64,000 bases of DNA from Hymenochaete sp. R1 (Eukaryota > Basidiomycota > Agaricomycetes > Hymenochaetales > Hymenochaetaceae), in assembly GCA_019400425.1 (NCBI GenBank), contig JAFREE010000041.1, positions 111,584 through 175,583 on the forward strand. The letters run 5' to 3'. Positions within the stretch are counted from its first letter, which is position 1, and every line of letters starts with the position of its first letter. The notes beneath the pieces are model-generated. The model saw nothing but the letters and a program-made list of their open reading frames with translations. It was not told the DNA's origin and did not search any database. Shown piece after piece: positions 13,901-24,896 of this stretch. The translations under genes were made by a program, and so were the position numbers.

Positions 13901-14361
13901 CGCGCGCGCCGCCACGTCCTCCTCTTGCACCACGGAAACCACCTCTGTCGCTGTCTCCTGGGGCACTGCCGACACGAGCATTGACGGTGACGGGCGGGGC
14001 ACCAGCTTTCTTTTCTTTCTTGCGGGAGACTTCGCCCCATTGCTCGGCGTGACCTGTAAAGGAAAGTCCGATGCGTCAAGTCGCCTGATGAAAAAAAAAA
14101 GTTGGACACGACCCGAACCTTCACTAATACGGGTAGCCGCGAGTTCAGCATCGTAGTTGACTTCCTGTAACAGCGAGTCGATATCTGTAAGGCGAGTGAG
14201 AGGACATAACAGGTGATGTTGCGGGTCGTCTCACCATCTTCGCTCCAAGCTGGGAACATCTCCTTTAGCTGGATGACTTTCGGGTTGGCTTTTTCGGAGC
14301 GCTTGGCAGCATGAGCATGGCCACCACGACGAGCATTCGAGGTTCTCTGTATGTGCGACAT
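10946..14361 (-). CDS. def1: CUE-domain, Q-rich Def1-like RNA polymerase II degradation factor
   Basis: Predicted 1044 residues in six exons, read from high to low: 14361-14235, 14184-14119, 14053-13525, 13461-12919, 12868-12019, 11965-10946; all phases agree. The CUE domain spans ~29-68 (VIQLKEMFPAW...DIDSLLQEVNYDAELAATRISEG). An RGG-type stretch (GGFRGARGGRGGARG) follows at ~95-125, then WG/WD-containing acidic-Pro segments, a long Gln-rich region encoded at about 12.1-12.6 kb, a conserved ALSHEDLTKNLQNAQQ helix and a Gly/Tyr/Gln-rich tail ending NGQYWGSA. In yeast, Def1 uses its CUE domain to bring ubiquitinated Rpb1 and Elongin-Cullin together, so that stalled RNA polymerase II is degraded; proteasomal clipping of the Q-rich tail controls nuclear entry. 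Family assignment rests on this domain order. The gene is head-to-head with eIF5A. Confidence 0.87.
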
Positions 14362-15035
14362 TGTCGACGACGACGGTGAAAGGGGGGAGAGCAGCAGCTA
14401 AGTAGGGGGGACGGGATGGGATGATGAGCGTTAGAATTGGCCCTCGCAACTTGCACAAGACGTTTCATCAGGGTCACATATCCGCATGAGGAAGGTATTT
14501 CTCACAAATATTCTTACGCATCAATTCTCTACTTTTTTTTAGTATTCTTATGCATGCAGACTCTCGAAGAAAATCCATGGCTAGGACATTGAATGTGGCC
14601 TCATCCATCTCGCTTATACTACTAAAATAAAAGCACAGGTAGAATATACATGTACATGTAGTTGGAAGCGAGCAGTGTATTCAGACCTTTTGGGCGCTTT
14701 TCCTCTCCAACTGACTATCATTATAACTCTATAAATTAAAAATGTACTTTCAACCCGATTCTCTGCTGACTTTCCGGTACGTCTTGACTAGTCATTTTCC
14801 AGAATGATTTGAACTTGTGAATATTAATGCGACTGAGAGATCAGTAGTGTCTTAATGCATCACGTGACTTTTGTGTATTACATAAGATAATCTCACGGAA
14901 AACTGCATGAGCGATGATTGGCGTGTTGGGCGTTGGGCTGCAGTTTGTCCTCCTCCCACTCTCTCTTCAACTTCGCCTCAGTCGACGACCAACACCCCAA
15001 CCCGTTCCCCTCGTTATCCTCCATCGATCTCCACA
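14362..15035. promoter_or_regulatory. Divergent promoter, Def1-like / eIF5A
   Basis: These 674 bases separate two divergent start codons and must hold both promoters. CT-rich tracts precede the eIF5A ATG (~14950-15000), as is common for highly expressed fungal translation genes. AT-rich sequence in the middle (~14500-14890) is the likely nucleosome-free core. No specific factor site is claimed. Confidence 0.55.
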
Positions 15036-15996
15036 ATGTCCGACGACGAACAGCACAACCACACCTTCGAGGCGGTCAGTCCATTTTATCCTCATCGTTC
15101 CCCATCGATTTTTTGACGCCTCGCTCGCGTTATACATCTGGATCTGGGTTTACTGATCGTTTTCGTTTACCTTGCTTCTCTCGTCAATTCTCGGGCATGT
15201 ATGTAGGCGAGCGCCGGTGCGTCCTTGACGTTCCCGATGCAATGCTCGGCCCTTCGCAAGAACGGTCACGTCGTCATTAAGGGTACGTCCGTATATGCGC
15301 CACACATCAGCTGTTTCCATTCACCTTCACTCACATTTATCTTGCTTCTACTTTCGTCTTGAACTATGTAGGACGTCCATGCAAAATCGTCGAAATGTCT
15401 ACGTCCAAGACGGGCAAGCACGGTCACGCCAAGGTCCACCTTGTCGCCATCGATGTACGCGTTCTCTTCCCCCTATTTTATCCACACGCGCGCTAAACCC
15501 GCTATTTCACTGCGCACAGATCTTCACCGGAAAGAAACTCGTGAGTCGTATTCCTTTTGCATTATCGTCGGAGCGCAAATACTCACTTTTTTTCTTCTCA
15601 TTTCGCTGCCGGAAAAACAGGAAGATATTTCCCCATCCACCCACAACATGGATGTCCCCAACGTCAAGCGTGACGAATACCAACTCGTGAGTTACTAATC
15701 AATAAAAATAAGATCTTGACGCGCCCTTTCCCCTGAAATTCATTTCACGATCCAACACTGACCCCTTCTCCATCATTTCCCCACACTCACATTCACAGGT
15801 CAACATTGACGACGACTTCCTCAATTTGATGACCCAGGACGGCACCCCCAAGGACGATGTCAAAGTTCCCGAGGGCGACATCGGCAAAGAGATCCGCGAC
15901 AACTTCGACGAGGGTAAAGACCTGCTTGTCACCATCGTCTCCGCCATGGGTGAGGAGCAGGCGATCTCCTTCAAGGAGGCCCCCAAGGGTGCTTAA
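15036..15996 (+). CDS. TIF51: Translation factor eIF5A
   Basis: Predicted 160 residues in six exons: 15036-15074, 15207-15282, 15372-15454, 15520-15540, 15621-15686, 15799-15996. The protein is the canonical eIF5[19 protein letters not shown], then the hypusine loop [12 protein letters not shown], with the lysine to be modified at about K54, followed by [21 protein letters not shown] and the C-terminal OB-fold. It binds the ribosome E/P site and relieves stalls at proline-rich and other difficult peptides; activity needs deoxyhypusine synthase and hydroxylase. Length matches the family (~157-160). The fourth exon is only 21 bases. The start ATG sits in CCACAATGTC. Confidence 0.97.
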
Positions 15997-18161
15997 AACC
16001 GAGGCGGGGTGCAAACGCAAACTCTGTGCCGATCGTCTTTTTCTTCACTCTACTCCGCCCTCTTTCCTCCGGTTTTACGTTCTCCCGTGCTGCACGTCCA
16101 CGTACATCGCATGTCCATTTTAACGCTTGTAAACGTACTTTGTGTATCCCTCCACGGTTTCCTGAGTCTACTTCTCATCCTTCCATCACGTCCATCGACT
16201 CACTCTCTTCATCCTCAACGTGTCCTCTGTTCCTCTTGTTGTTCTGTCCAAGAAGCTTGTTTTATCCATAACAAAAGTACCCACCCCCGCTGTTGTGTCG
16301 TCTTTGTCGGTTCGTCGTGTCCGTGTCCGTGTCTGTATCTCTTGTGTTGTGTTGTGTCGCGCTGTGTAGAAGGAGGAAGAGTGAAAGTAGTGTTCTTGAT
16401 AGTTCAGTATGTCGTTTGTGGACGTTGCATGTAACGGGGCTCCGAAAGGTCAGGAACGCGGATTGTTCTACCGTCTACCGTCCGCCTTTCTCCTGTTCGT
16501 TCAGCCCCCTCGTCGTCACTGACCATAAATCCCAAATACGAGAATATAAAGTTGAAACATATTGATTTATCTGTGCGTGTGCTCTTTTTTTTTCTTAAGA
16601 AAGGAAAGGTAGATAATTTTAAAAACCGGGAGCGGAAAGCCTAACCCCCCCCCCCCCCTCTCTCTCTCTCTCTGGGGTACATCCCAAGGGATGAATGGCC
16701 AGCAAAAAAAATCATATTCCGTTTCAGAGATTCTGGTACTGGGATCCGGGGCACTTGAATGTGGATATGGATATGGATTTGGATTTGGGTACGGGTACAG
16801 GTGACGGCGAGGATAGCGAAATAAGAAACTTACGTGCACGGTGTACGGTGTACTGACGTTACTTGGACCATACTAGTATGCATTCTGTATTCTGTATTCT
16901 GTATTTTGTATTCGTATTTGTATTTGCCATTCGAACCCGATCTGGGGAATATCAAAAAGACAATAGAGTAGTAAACGAATAGACCAATAACCAATAGACA
17001 GCAGTTGACGAAGGAAGGAAGAAAGAAAAGAAAGAGAAAGCAAGAAAGACGACGATGTGCGGGTTCGGGATAAATAAATGAACGATAGCGAACTTGTAAC
17101 GAAGCGACGGTACGTGAGTAAGTGAGTGAGTGAGTATATGCTTTACTAATATGCGGGATTTCGATAGATGAGTGGTTCCTAGGAATGACTGTAGTAAACT
17201 ATAAACTGCAAACCGTAAACTTGGAAGGAAAGGGGAAAAAACAAAAGGTGGTCTTGGGAGAGAAGAAAGGAATGCCAGGGAAGGATTGGATTGATGGGTA
17301 ACGGTCAACGATGGCGAAGGCGATAAGGTGCGAAAGCGGATCAATAGTGTAGTGTAATGTAATGAATGCGAATGCGAATAAGTAGGGACGTGCGCAAAAG
17401 AAAAGAAAAGAAAAGAAAAAGACGTGAATACTGAATGCGATACTTAAAGTGCGTGTACGTGAGTATAAGAATACGTACACCAGCATACGTACGCCGTTTA
17501 GCATTAATGGGGAGTTTTGGTTTCTGAGATTCGATATGCAAGGTAGGGGTGGGTGTGATGTTGAGTTGTAAGATGTGAGATGTGAAGGTAAAGATGTGGA
17601 AAGATATAGAAAAGAGAGATGCTGAAGAGGTTAGGGCTCGTCAAGGGTCGTTATTGTTTGGAAGGATTTGTCGTACCGGTCGACAGTGTGTTCAAGTGAA
17701 AAAGCAAATTTTTTTTAAAAAAAGATGAAGATGAAGATGAAGAAAAAGAGACCCGAGGGGTGAGCAGGCGATAATAGAGATATATCATATGAAGGGGGAA
17801 AAAAGGAGTGAGTCAATGGCGAGGTCGATCCACGGAGACGCGTCGTATACCAGGAGAAGGAAGGAGAGGGGAGGATTATTGGAAGTCGAAACAGCATAGC
17901 CCATGTGCGAGTCGATCGAACAGAGTCGAGCCGTCTTCCAAACCAAGTCCCCCGAGCAATTTGACCCACCAAGCCAAACCCCACCAGTCCAGGTCCAGGG
18001 ACTCGTGGTCGTGAATGACGTCGAAGAGAAGAGAACAAAAACGCACGGCGAATTGTTTTATTTCTTCATTCTTGGACCTTATGGCTATCCTCGTATCGTA
18101 TCGCATCGCATCGGTGCAATCGACGCAGACGGCGTAGTAAGTCATACTGTCTTCAATAAAG
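15997..18161. other. Gene-poor low-complexity stretch after eIF5A
   Basis: I see no supportable gene. The first ~550 bases are T/C-rich and probably contain the eIF5A 3' UTR. A homopolymer/dinucleotide tract lies at 16645-16673, with gatatgg-like repeats near 16755-16800 and tattctg repeats near 16880-16910. Most of 16.95-17.8 kb is purine-rich with many gaaag, gtgag and gatga runs. Its minus-strand open frames (for example 16952-17344) translate to Phe/Ser/Pro-rich peptides expected from a polypyrimidine strand. Confidence 0.55.
16645..16673. repeat. Poly-C followed by TC repeat
   Basis: A run of 14 C is directly followed by alternating T/C to about 16673. It is a simple-sequence tract in non-coding DNA. 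Confidence 0.9.
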
Positions 18162-19055
18162 ATGGATGGCGTGTCCGTCTCAAACAAACGGAAAGTTTCG
18201 GTAGGAATTGAATCGAATCGAACCTCCAACGGGTCCCACTACGAGTCCAATCGAAAACAACCCGCAAAAGGTCCCAGACCTCAGAGTTCAGGACGACCTT
18301 TGTATCGCGCTTCGATTCAGAAATGGTGGTGGAAACTGGGATTCCGGCTCCTGAAGCGTGGAGGAGAAAGAGAAAGAAAAAAGAGGGAATATCTCTTTTT
18401 TTCTTGTACGACGGCCAGCTCCTCCTTTCATTCGTTTCCGTTTCCAAATCCGCCTCGAGCCTCAGGCCTCAGGCCTCTGACCTTACGACTCAACCCCCGA
18501 GCCCCACGCTACTCCTCCGTCTCCGTTTTATCTTCGTCTAGCCAGCAGGGGTCAAGCACCGCATTACCCCCCACCCGCAGTAACCACCAACCCCTAAAGA
18601 CCCACCGGCAACCCACTCAATACCACGAGCTCGGCCGATGCCTCTCCTCCCCCGCCCTCAACCCCACCCCACCCTCGTCGCTCCCAACACTACACGACGG
18701 CGCGAACAAACTCACCGACCCCCCACCGCCGCCGGTCGTGACCCTCGCGACGTGCATAGCCTGCGCGTCGAGCGAGGTTGTACTCGTGGTCGAGGAGCGG
18801 GAGAAGCGGAACCGCATGCGGGTGGGGGCGAATGGGAAGTGGGAATTTGGATTCGGGGTCGCGTTTGAGTTTTTAGTTTGCGTGGGGTGTAAGGTGCTGT
18901 TGGTGGGGAAGGGGATGGTATGTGTTAAGGAGCCGGTTGAGGGGGACGAAGCTGGGCCGGCGAGGGAGCGGAGGAGAAGGAGGGTATGTGAGGGGGCTCG
19001 GTGGAAATGGAGGGTCTTCAATCTTCAAAATGACAACGAGAGTCGTCCGAGTTGA
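18162..19055 (+). CDS. Doubtful ORF with two CxxC motifs
   Basis: This 297-codon frame is not recognised. The first ~100 codons look non-coding. The second half (about 18600-19000) has the GC-rich, C-then-G skewed composition of real exons elsewhere in the window. It encodes TLATCIACASSEVVLVVEE and, about 50 residues later, FLVCVGCKVLLVGKGM: two CxxC pairs that could form a zinc ribbon. A basic tail (RERRRRRVCEGARWKW) follows. The true start or upstream exons are not resolved, and a donor-like GTATGT near 18983 might end the last real exon. It could be a small zinc-binding protein, a decayed gene, or chance. The opposite strand is also open over 18617-19021 but has no such motifs. Confidence 0.25.
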   Translation: MDGVSVSNKRKVSVGIESNRTSNGSHYESNRKQPAKGPRPQSSGRPLYRASIQKWWWKLGFRLLKRGGERERKKREYLFFSCTTASSSFHSFPFPNPPRASGLRPLTLRLNPRAPRYSSVSVLSSSSQQGSSTALPPTRSNHQPLKTHRQPTQYHELGRCLSSPALNPTPPSSLPTLHDGANKLTDPPPPPVVTLATCIACASSEVVLVVEEREKRNRMRVGANGKWEFGFGVAFEFLVCVGCKVLLVGKGMVCVKEPVEGDEAGPARERRRRRVCEGARWKWRVFNLQNDNESRPS

Positions 19056-21316
19056 TCCATCAGCATAATGCATAACGATAACGATGACGAAACAGAAAAA
19101 AGGAAAAGAAAAGAAAAGAGAAAGGTATAGGAACTCGAACTCGACTCACCGAGGTGTACGATACTCGGTATCGAATTTCCTGTCATGATCCTGACCGTCG
19201 TTCAAGCTTTCTCCCTTGTCAGAGTGTACGCCCACGTCCACATCCACGTCCAGAGGCCACCGGATCGCGCCTGTCGAGCCTTCCTCCGTCCCGGATAACA
19301 CCTCCTGGATCGCAGGTGCGTCGCTCGCAGCTAACGCGCCTCGACCTGTTATTTATTTTCATCATCCCCAGGGTTCCAGGCGAAAGTATCGATTCAAGTG
19401 ACGTGCGTGTTGGATGGGTGCAATGGGGAAGAAGGTTCATCAGCCGGGAGCGCGTTCGGAAGTAAATTATCAGTATCTGAAATAAAGCAAAGCAATATAT
19501 AAGCTTAAGAGATGCAACGTACTGCCGATGGCGAGCCACGAGTCGCGCGTCAAGACCAGCACACCCAACACATCTCGCAGACTCAACCTGCATTCGCAAA
19601 TGCATGCCGCCGCCGCCGTCGCCATCATGAGGAAGAAATAGAACAGTCCTATCAGCACATGGTATTTGTAACTGAAAGGCAGGATATGAACGTACGCTTT
19701 GTCGAGTACCGCGTCTACCGAGACCATATCTGCTCAAGGCACCAGCGATAGTCAACGACCCCGAAGTCCCGGATCAGCTTAAAGCTAATGGCTCAGGCTG
19801 CTACGCAAACTTCGATCCGCAATAGCTTCAAGGCGCACAAGACGAGGGATACAGGGGAGGAATGGGAATGGTTGAGGTAGAACCGATGCAGCTCTCGGAA
19901 GGGCGTCCTTTCGCCCAGTGCCAGTCAAACCAGAAAGGGGAATGTGCGTCCGCAACTGAAGAGTGAGGGGTGTATACGAGATGAGAGAGACGGTAGACGG
20001 CAGATACGAGCTAAGCGCCTTCTTCTCGCCACCGAGCGTGCGACCTAAATATATGAACTCGGCGAGGGGATTGTGGTCGAAGTGATGATCGTGTCGGAGT
20101 CCGGGAACGGAGACGGGAACTGCACAACAGGAGAACAGCGACAAGCGATGAATGAGGGCAGGAAGTGGAAGGGGTGGGGAGGGCGGTCAAAGGGGACAAA
20201 GACGAGGACAAGGGAGGAGGTTGTGCGTTGTGCGTTGTACGTTGGGTGTTATGCGCTATGCGAGGTCTAAGCTCGCTCCCCGTCGCTCTGACCTCTGACC
20301 TCGCGAGCAGCGCGCAACGCGAGATTAGTTTCTTTCTTATTCTGTCGGTCGGTCCCTTTCGCTTCGAAGAAAGGGCGGTCGAAAGGCGTGCGGTACCGGC
20401 CGGGTGTCGCGTCCTAACCTCCCTCTACGTTCTACGTTCTACGTTCTCGCGAGGCAGAGCCAACCGTGGCGTATCCTCCGGCGAAGACAAAACAGTTGCC
20501 GATGTATATGTATGTATCTGTTGGTCGGACGTCGAGCGAAGAAGTTAGCAAGCTTGAGTACGTGTTGTTGGAGGTAAGTGACCAAGAAGAACAAGAAATG
20601 AGCTGAGATGATGTTGATGATGATGATTAAGATGAAGATATGAAAATGAAAGCATGCGGATTGTGCATGGCTCTTCTGTCCCGTCCGAGTCTGTATGCTC
20701 CGTTGGATGTATGCGCCGTAAATTGTGTGCGTGTGTTCCGTTCCGTCCCAGCCCAGCGCTCTGCTCTGTTCAGCTTCAGCTTCACTTCAACGCTTCTCAC
20801 GCTTGCCGGCAAACTCAACCGCTCTTCCCGGCCGACCGGGTGGCTACCTCGGCTAGGCTCTCCGGCTAAATAATCAAACCGCATTCGCATTCACGGATTC
20901 CTGCGACAACTGAAATTTTCTCAATTAACCGGGCCAGGATTGGGTTTGGGATGAAGATGGGTCTGAACGTGTATGGCCTTTGTATTCCAACATCAACGTG
21001 GCGTGACAGAAGGACGCAAAATTCCAAAGCCAAAAGAGGGGAGGCTGAAGGAGAAACTCGTTGCAGTCGGTGATCATCAGGAACAAAGGACACAGACACA
21101 ACGTGGCCTCCCCCCACATCCGCATTGCATGCAATATTGGAAGACAAACTTAAATCAAAGTCTAATTTTACTTCGCTCCCAACATCCAGGGCCGAATTTC
21201 CAAATGCTCTTCACCGTGACCTCATAAGAAAAGATCGTTATAAGATGTACAATACTAGTATAAATCATCGACAACTGCGCTTTCCGTAGGGGTCTTTTCC
21301 TTTCTAGCATTCGGTA
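19056..21316. other. Intergenic, no confident gene
   Basis: Several short frames occur but none is recognised. The most protein-like is on the minus strand at 19470-19727, with a hydrophobic stretch (HVLIGLFYFFLMMATAAAA) followed by SLRDVLGVLVLTRDSWLAIG; GT/AG pairs are present around it, but no consistent multi-exon model emerged. A minus-strand frame at 19785-20144 is also unassigned. The right part (~20.2-21.3 kb) contains the 3' flank of the MFS gene and otherwise nothing I can support. Confidence 0.45.
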
Positions 21317-24300
21317 CTAGTGGGCTACGATAGACGTATCTTCCGAGTCGTCAAAGTTGACCGTCCTGTGAATCCACGAACGCGCCCTCTTCCCGTCTAA
21401 TGAACCCATTAGTCAATGAAGTAGTCGTTTAATGCTAGTACAAGAGGCAGTTCGAAGCACTCACAAATATACATAGCTGGAAGGGATGCGAGATAATTAG
21501 TATTGGTATTGCTGTTCTTAATGTGTGTCGGTGGGGTTTGAGGGTTCTAAACCTACGGATTGTCAAGAGACTGGTAAAGACCGTAATACCGCCTACGATG
21601 CAGAAGACATTGAGGACACCGCGCGCGGCAAGCCAACTGCAAGAAAAAACGCATCGAGCGTCGGATACGATGTTATCAAGTTCAAATGCGAACTTACTCG
21701 TTGATGAACTGCGTAATGATAAACGAGAAGCTACGGGCACTCAATTAATGAGAGACCATTCTTGAGATTAGAGACACTTGAAAGTGTGCTCACATGTTCT
21801 TGAAGCTAGACAGATACGGAATAAAGAGAATGAATAAGACGTGCATGTAATTTTTCTTCTCAAAAAAGAGATTCAAGACTCACGAGTTGATCGCAGCGAG
21901 TGCAGAGTCAGCAGAATGCCTATGCGAGTCGACGACGTATCCAACAGCGGCAGAGATACCGATCGTGATCCCAAAATTCGCCAACCCGAAGAAAATAACG
22001 GGTCCGATCCAGGGTTCGCGTAAGTTTGCAGAGATTCTGTATTTGAGAGAGAGAGAAAAGGTTGTTAGAGGGTGCAGCGGGGGGTGGATAAAGACGAGAG
22101 TGAAGATGACTCGTTACCCCCAGCCGAAGAACCCTATCCCACCAAAGACAGCATAGAAAGCTACCAGAACGAGACGGTACTCTGGTTCGAAAACACCTGC
22201 GAGCGTACGCGTACATTCAGTCAGTTAATCAAGCAATGATACATAAAGGAGAACGACAAAGGATGAACGGACCGTTGTTGATACGACTGAATTTCTTCGC
22301 GACATAGTCTGTGAGTGGGCCGCACAAAAGCGCCGCAAGCGTCGAGAAGATGAAAGGCGACATATACGTCAGCCCGACTTGCGTCGTGTTGAAGTTGTAC
22401 GCTATTCCCGCGCCGACGATACGTGTATGTGTATATATTAGACCTCATCCACGAAAAGCAAGAGAAAGAGAAAACGAAGAACTCACGCGGAGCAGAGAAC
22501 AACTGCGCCACGCTCGTCGCGATCAACACCAACCAAGTGATCGCAACGCCATAGATCAAACACGCCCACAGACACACCGGCGTCAAACATGCGAGTACAG
22601 GCCTCATGAGGAGCGTCCACACAGAGGCTTTCGTGGGGTATATCCCATTCCAGACTGATATTTCCGACAAGTAGGATCGCCTGGCGATGTTAGGGTTGAT
22701 TCCTGTGGCAGAGGGTGAGGGTGAGGTGGGGCTGACGTTCGCCTCGACGTTCGACTCGGATTTCTTCTCATCTGCGGACATGGATGGAGGTTTGTTCGCT
22801 TGGGAGACCGTATCGGATGTGGATGAATTGGTACTAGGCAACTGAAGATGTCGAAGGTATGTTGTCTCAGGGACTTCAAGCAAATAACAAAGTAGGGTGT
22901 ATCATTGTTTAGATAGAATTCGAATGTACGTAAATGGGAGATGATATGGACTCACCGAGGAAGAACTGCATCAGGAATAGGATCCCATTCGCGATGCTGA
23001 AAATCTTGAAGGCAAATCTCCATCCAAGTTGCGTGATCACTGGGCCCGAAATCGGTCTAAACTCATTATTCAGGAGTTAACACTCTGAATCAAGCTTCCC
23101 GGGTTAGAAAGACTCACGGAGTTATATTGACCCCGTTCATGAACGCCAAGTTCCCTATAAAGAAAACATGAGATTCACCATACCCATCCTTAGAATATAC
23201 AACTCACACAGCGCAACAGGCATCCCACGCTGGCACTATCATTAGCATGTCAACCGTCCCAGAGAATGCACTACACCACCTCGTGTACAAAGTATATATC
23301 TGCCACGGCCGATCTGAATGATTTAGGTAAGTCAGGTCGACCAGGAAGAGGGTAGCGCGCCGATTGGTATACCCTACGAGGAACTCCATTACGGATTGAC
23401 CGACGCCTTGAAGAATTCGAGAGCCTGCGGTAGAAGAAATGAGATCATCTGGTGTATATAGCGGAACAGTATCATTTTAATTCGAACCCAACAACATGTT
23501 ATAATTTCTCGCTGTCAAAAAGTCTCATCATCAGAGTCCATTTCAAGACGATGAAACAAGCCTTACTATACGACGAGATCATCACTCCAGCGAACACAAT
23601 CAACGTGCTCGCAAGATACACCTATACCGTATGAGGTTAAGGACCAGCGTAATTCTAGATGACTTGTACGGATGAAAAAAAAAGCGGGTAGAACGTACAG
23701 GCCTCTTGCCCAACTTCATACTCAAAACCGACCACACCACGGTTGAGAATGCCAACGTCAGTACGAGGGCGGAACCCATGGCACGAGATATAGCTTGAAG
23801 GGATCGGTCGAGGTCCACGGCTATGCCTGTTAAATCTGCCGAGACGAGTATACCCTAAATGGGATAGGGAGAAAAATGAGTTTCTTTGGTACGAGGGAGA
23901 AGTGAACTGACCAAAGCGCCACAAATGACGGCTAAAAGGGGTCGAGAGCCAGTTAAGAGTGGTCCAGCTTGCAAATCCAAACGGAATGCTCACTTCCATA
24001 GACTCTTCAAAACAGAAAAACAAAACGCCGTCCCCATTATCAACTACAACCCAAACGACAATAAAAACCGTTCACGCACAGCACGAAGAACGTCAGGTTC
24101 TTCTTCCACCTCGGCCAGTTCAGCGGGTCATTCGGGTCGCCCGAAGGTTGTGGTACTAGCACAATATTCGGATCCCCTCCTATTACATCGGCGCGTTTCA
24201 GAAGCTTGATATCGACGCCTGCGCTCCCATAGGTGTCTTCTGCTGCGCGCTGGACGAGCTGGGTCGGGTCGTCTGAGAAGAGGCAGGTTCCCGGGACATT

Positions 24301-24336
24301 TTGGAGATACCTGTCTTCGAGGATACCGAGGCCCAT
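21317..24336 (-). CDS. MFS transporter, copy 1
   Basis: Multi-exon, ~12-TM major facilitator protein. The N-terminus (MGLGILEDRYLQNVPGTC) leads to LVPQPSGDPNDPLNWPRWKK, the cytosolic signature just before TM1 in fungal DHA1/HOL1-like carriers. Later exons encode GSALVLTLAFSTVVWSVLS, GWRFAFKIFSIANGILFLM, a charged central loop beginning VPETTYLRHLQLP, VYGVAITWLVLIATSVAQL, GPLTDYVAKKFS and WIGPVIFFGLANFGITIG, ending GKRARSWIHRT plus an acidic tail. Exons 2 and 3 are microexons of 11 and 20 bases (24004-23994 and 23931-23912), encoding VYG and TVICGAL. I followed the frame through most junctions and found no lesion. It probably exports or imports small organic ions or drugs at a membrane; the substrate is unknown. 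A close paralogue lies at 34814-38076. Confidence 0.85.
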
Positions 24337-24896
24337 CGTTCGTATGAGGTACTATTTTCTGACAATAGGAAGTCAGGACTTTCACGTTGATGTGCAAGTG
24401 AATAGACCGTAAAGTCAAGGACTTGGGGAGCGTCGCAGCAAGTGATGGGAGTCGGTGTATATACACCAACCAGAGGCCGAGACAGATTCAGTTTCTTAAG
24501 TACCAATTGAATGAGTTCATCCCAGCCTGATCTTCTCATCTGCTGACCGTCCCGCGAACTCCATACCATACAATTCAGCGTCGCCAGAAAAACCGTTCTG
24601 CAGACAAGTACCGAGTCTATAGCCAATTATTAGCCAGTATATCGAACTGGGTCACAGGAGCGCAATTGTGCGGTTCATGAGAAATCTTTTCTGGAAGTGG
24701 AACTGTAGTTGACGGTGAAGGACGAAAAGAAAGAGGTAGTTTAGAGAAAGACGTGAAGGAATTCGACGCGACTCTTATGTAAGCCAGATGCGCGGCAAGC
24801 AAACGCGCATTCCAATATTAATATTAATGTCTTTGAGGTCGTTGGACTGCAGGAAAGCACTGTTCCAGAAGTACATTCTCAAATTAAGTTTGGTCA
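24337..24896. promoter_or_regulatory. Promoter of MFS copy 1 and 3' flank of DAK gene
   Basis: These 560 bases separate two tandem minus-strand genes. They should contain the transporter promoter (24337 upward) and the kinase 3' UTR (downward from 24896). An AT-rich attaatatt palindrome-like patch occurs at ~24815-24830. No gene is supported. Confidence 0.5.

Noticed and set aside
16922..16950. GGTTCGAAT-like B-box on the minus strand, possible tRNA
   Set aside because: No matching acceptor stem, A-box or anticodon arm could be found upstream on that strand.
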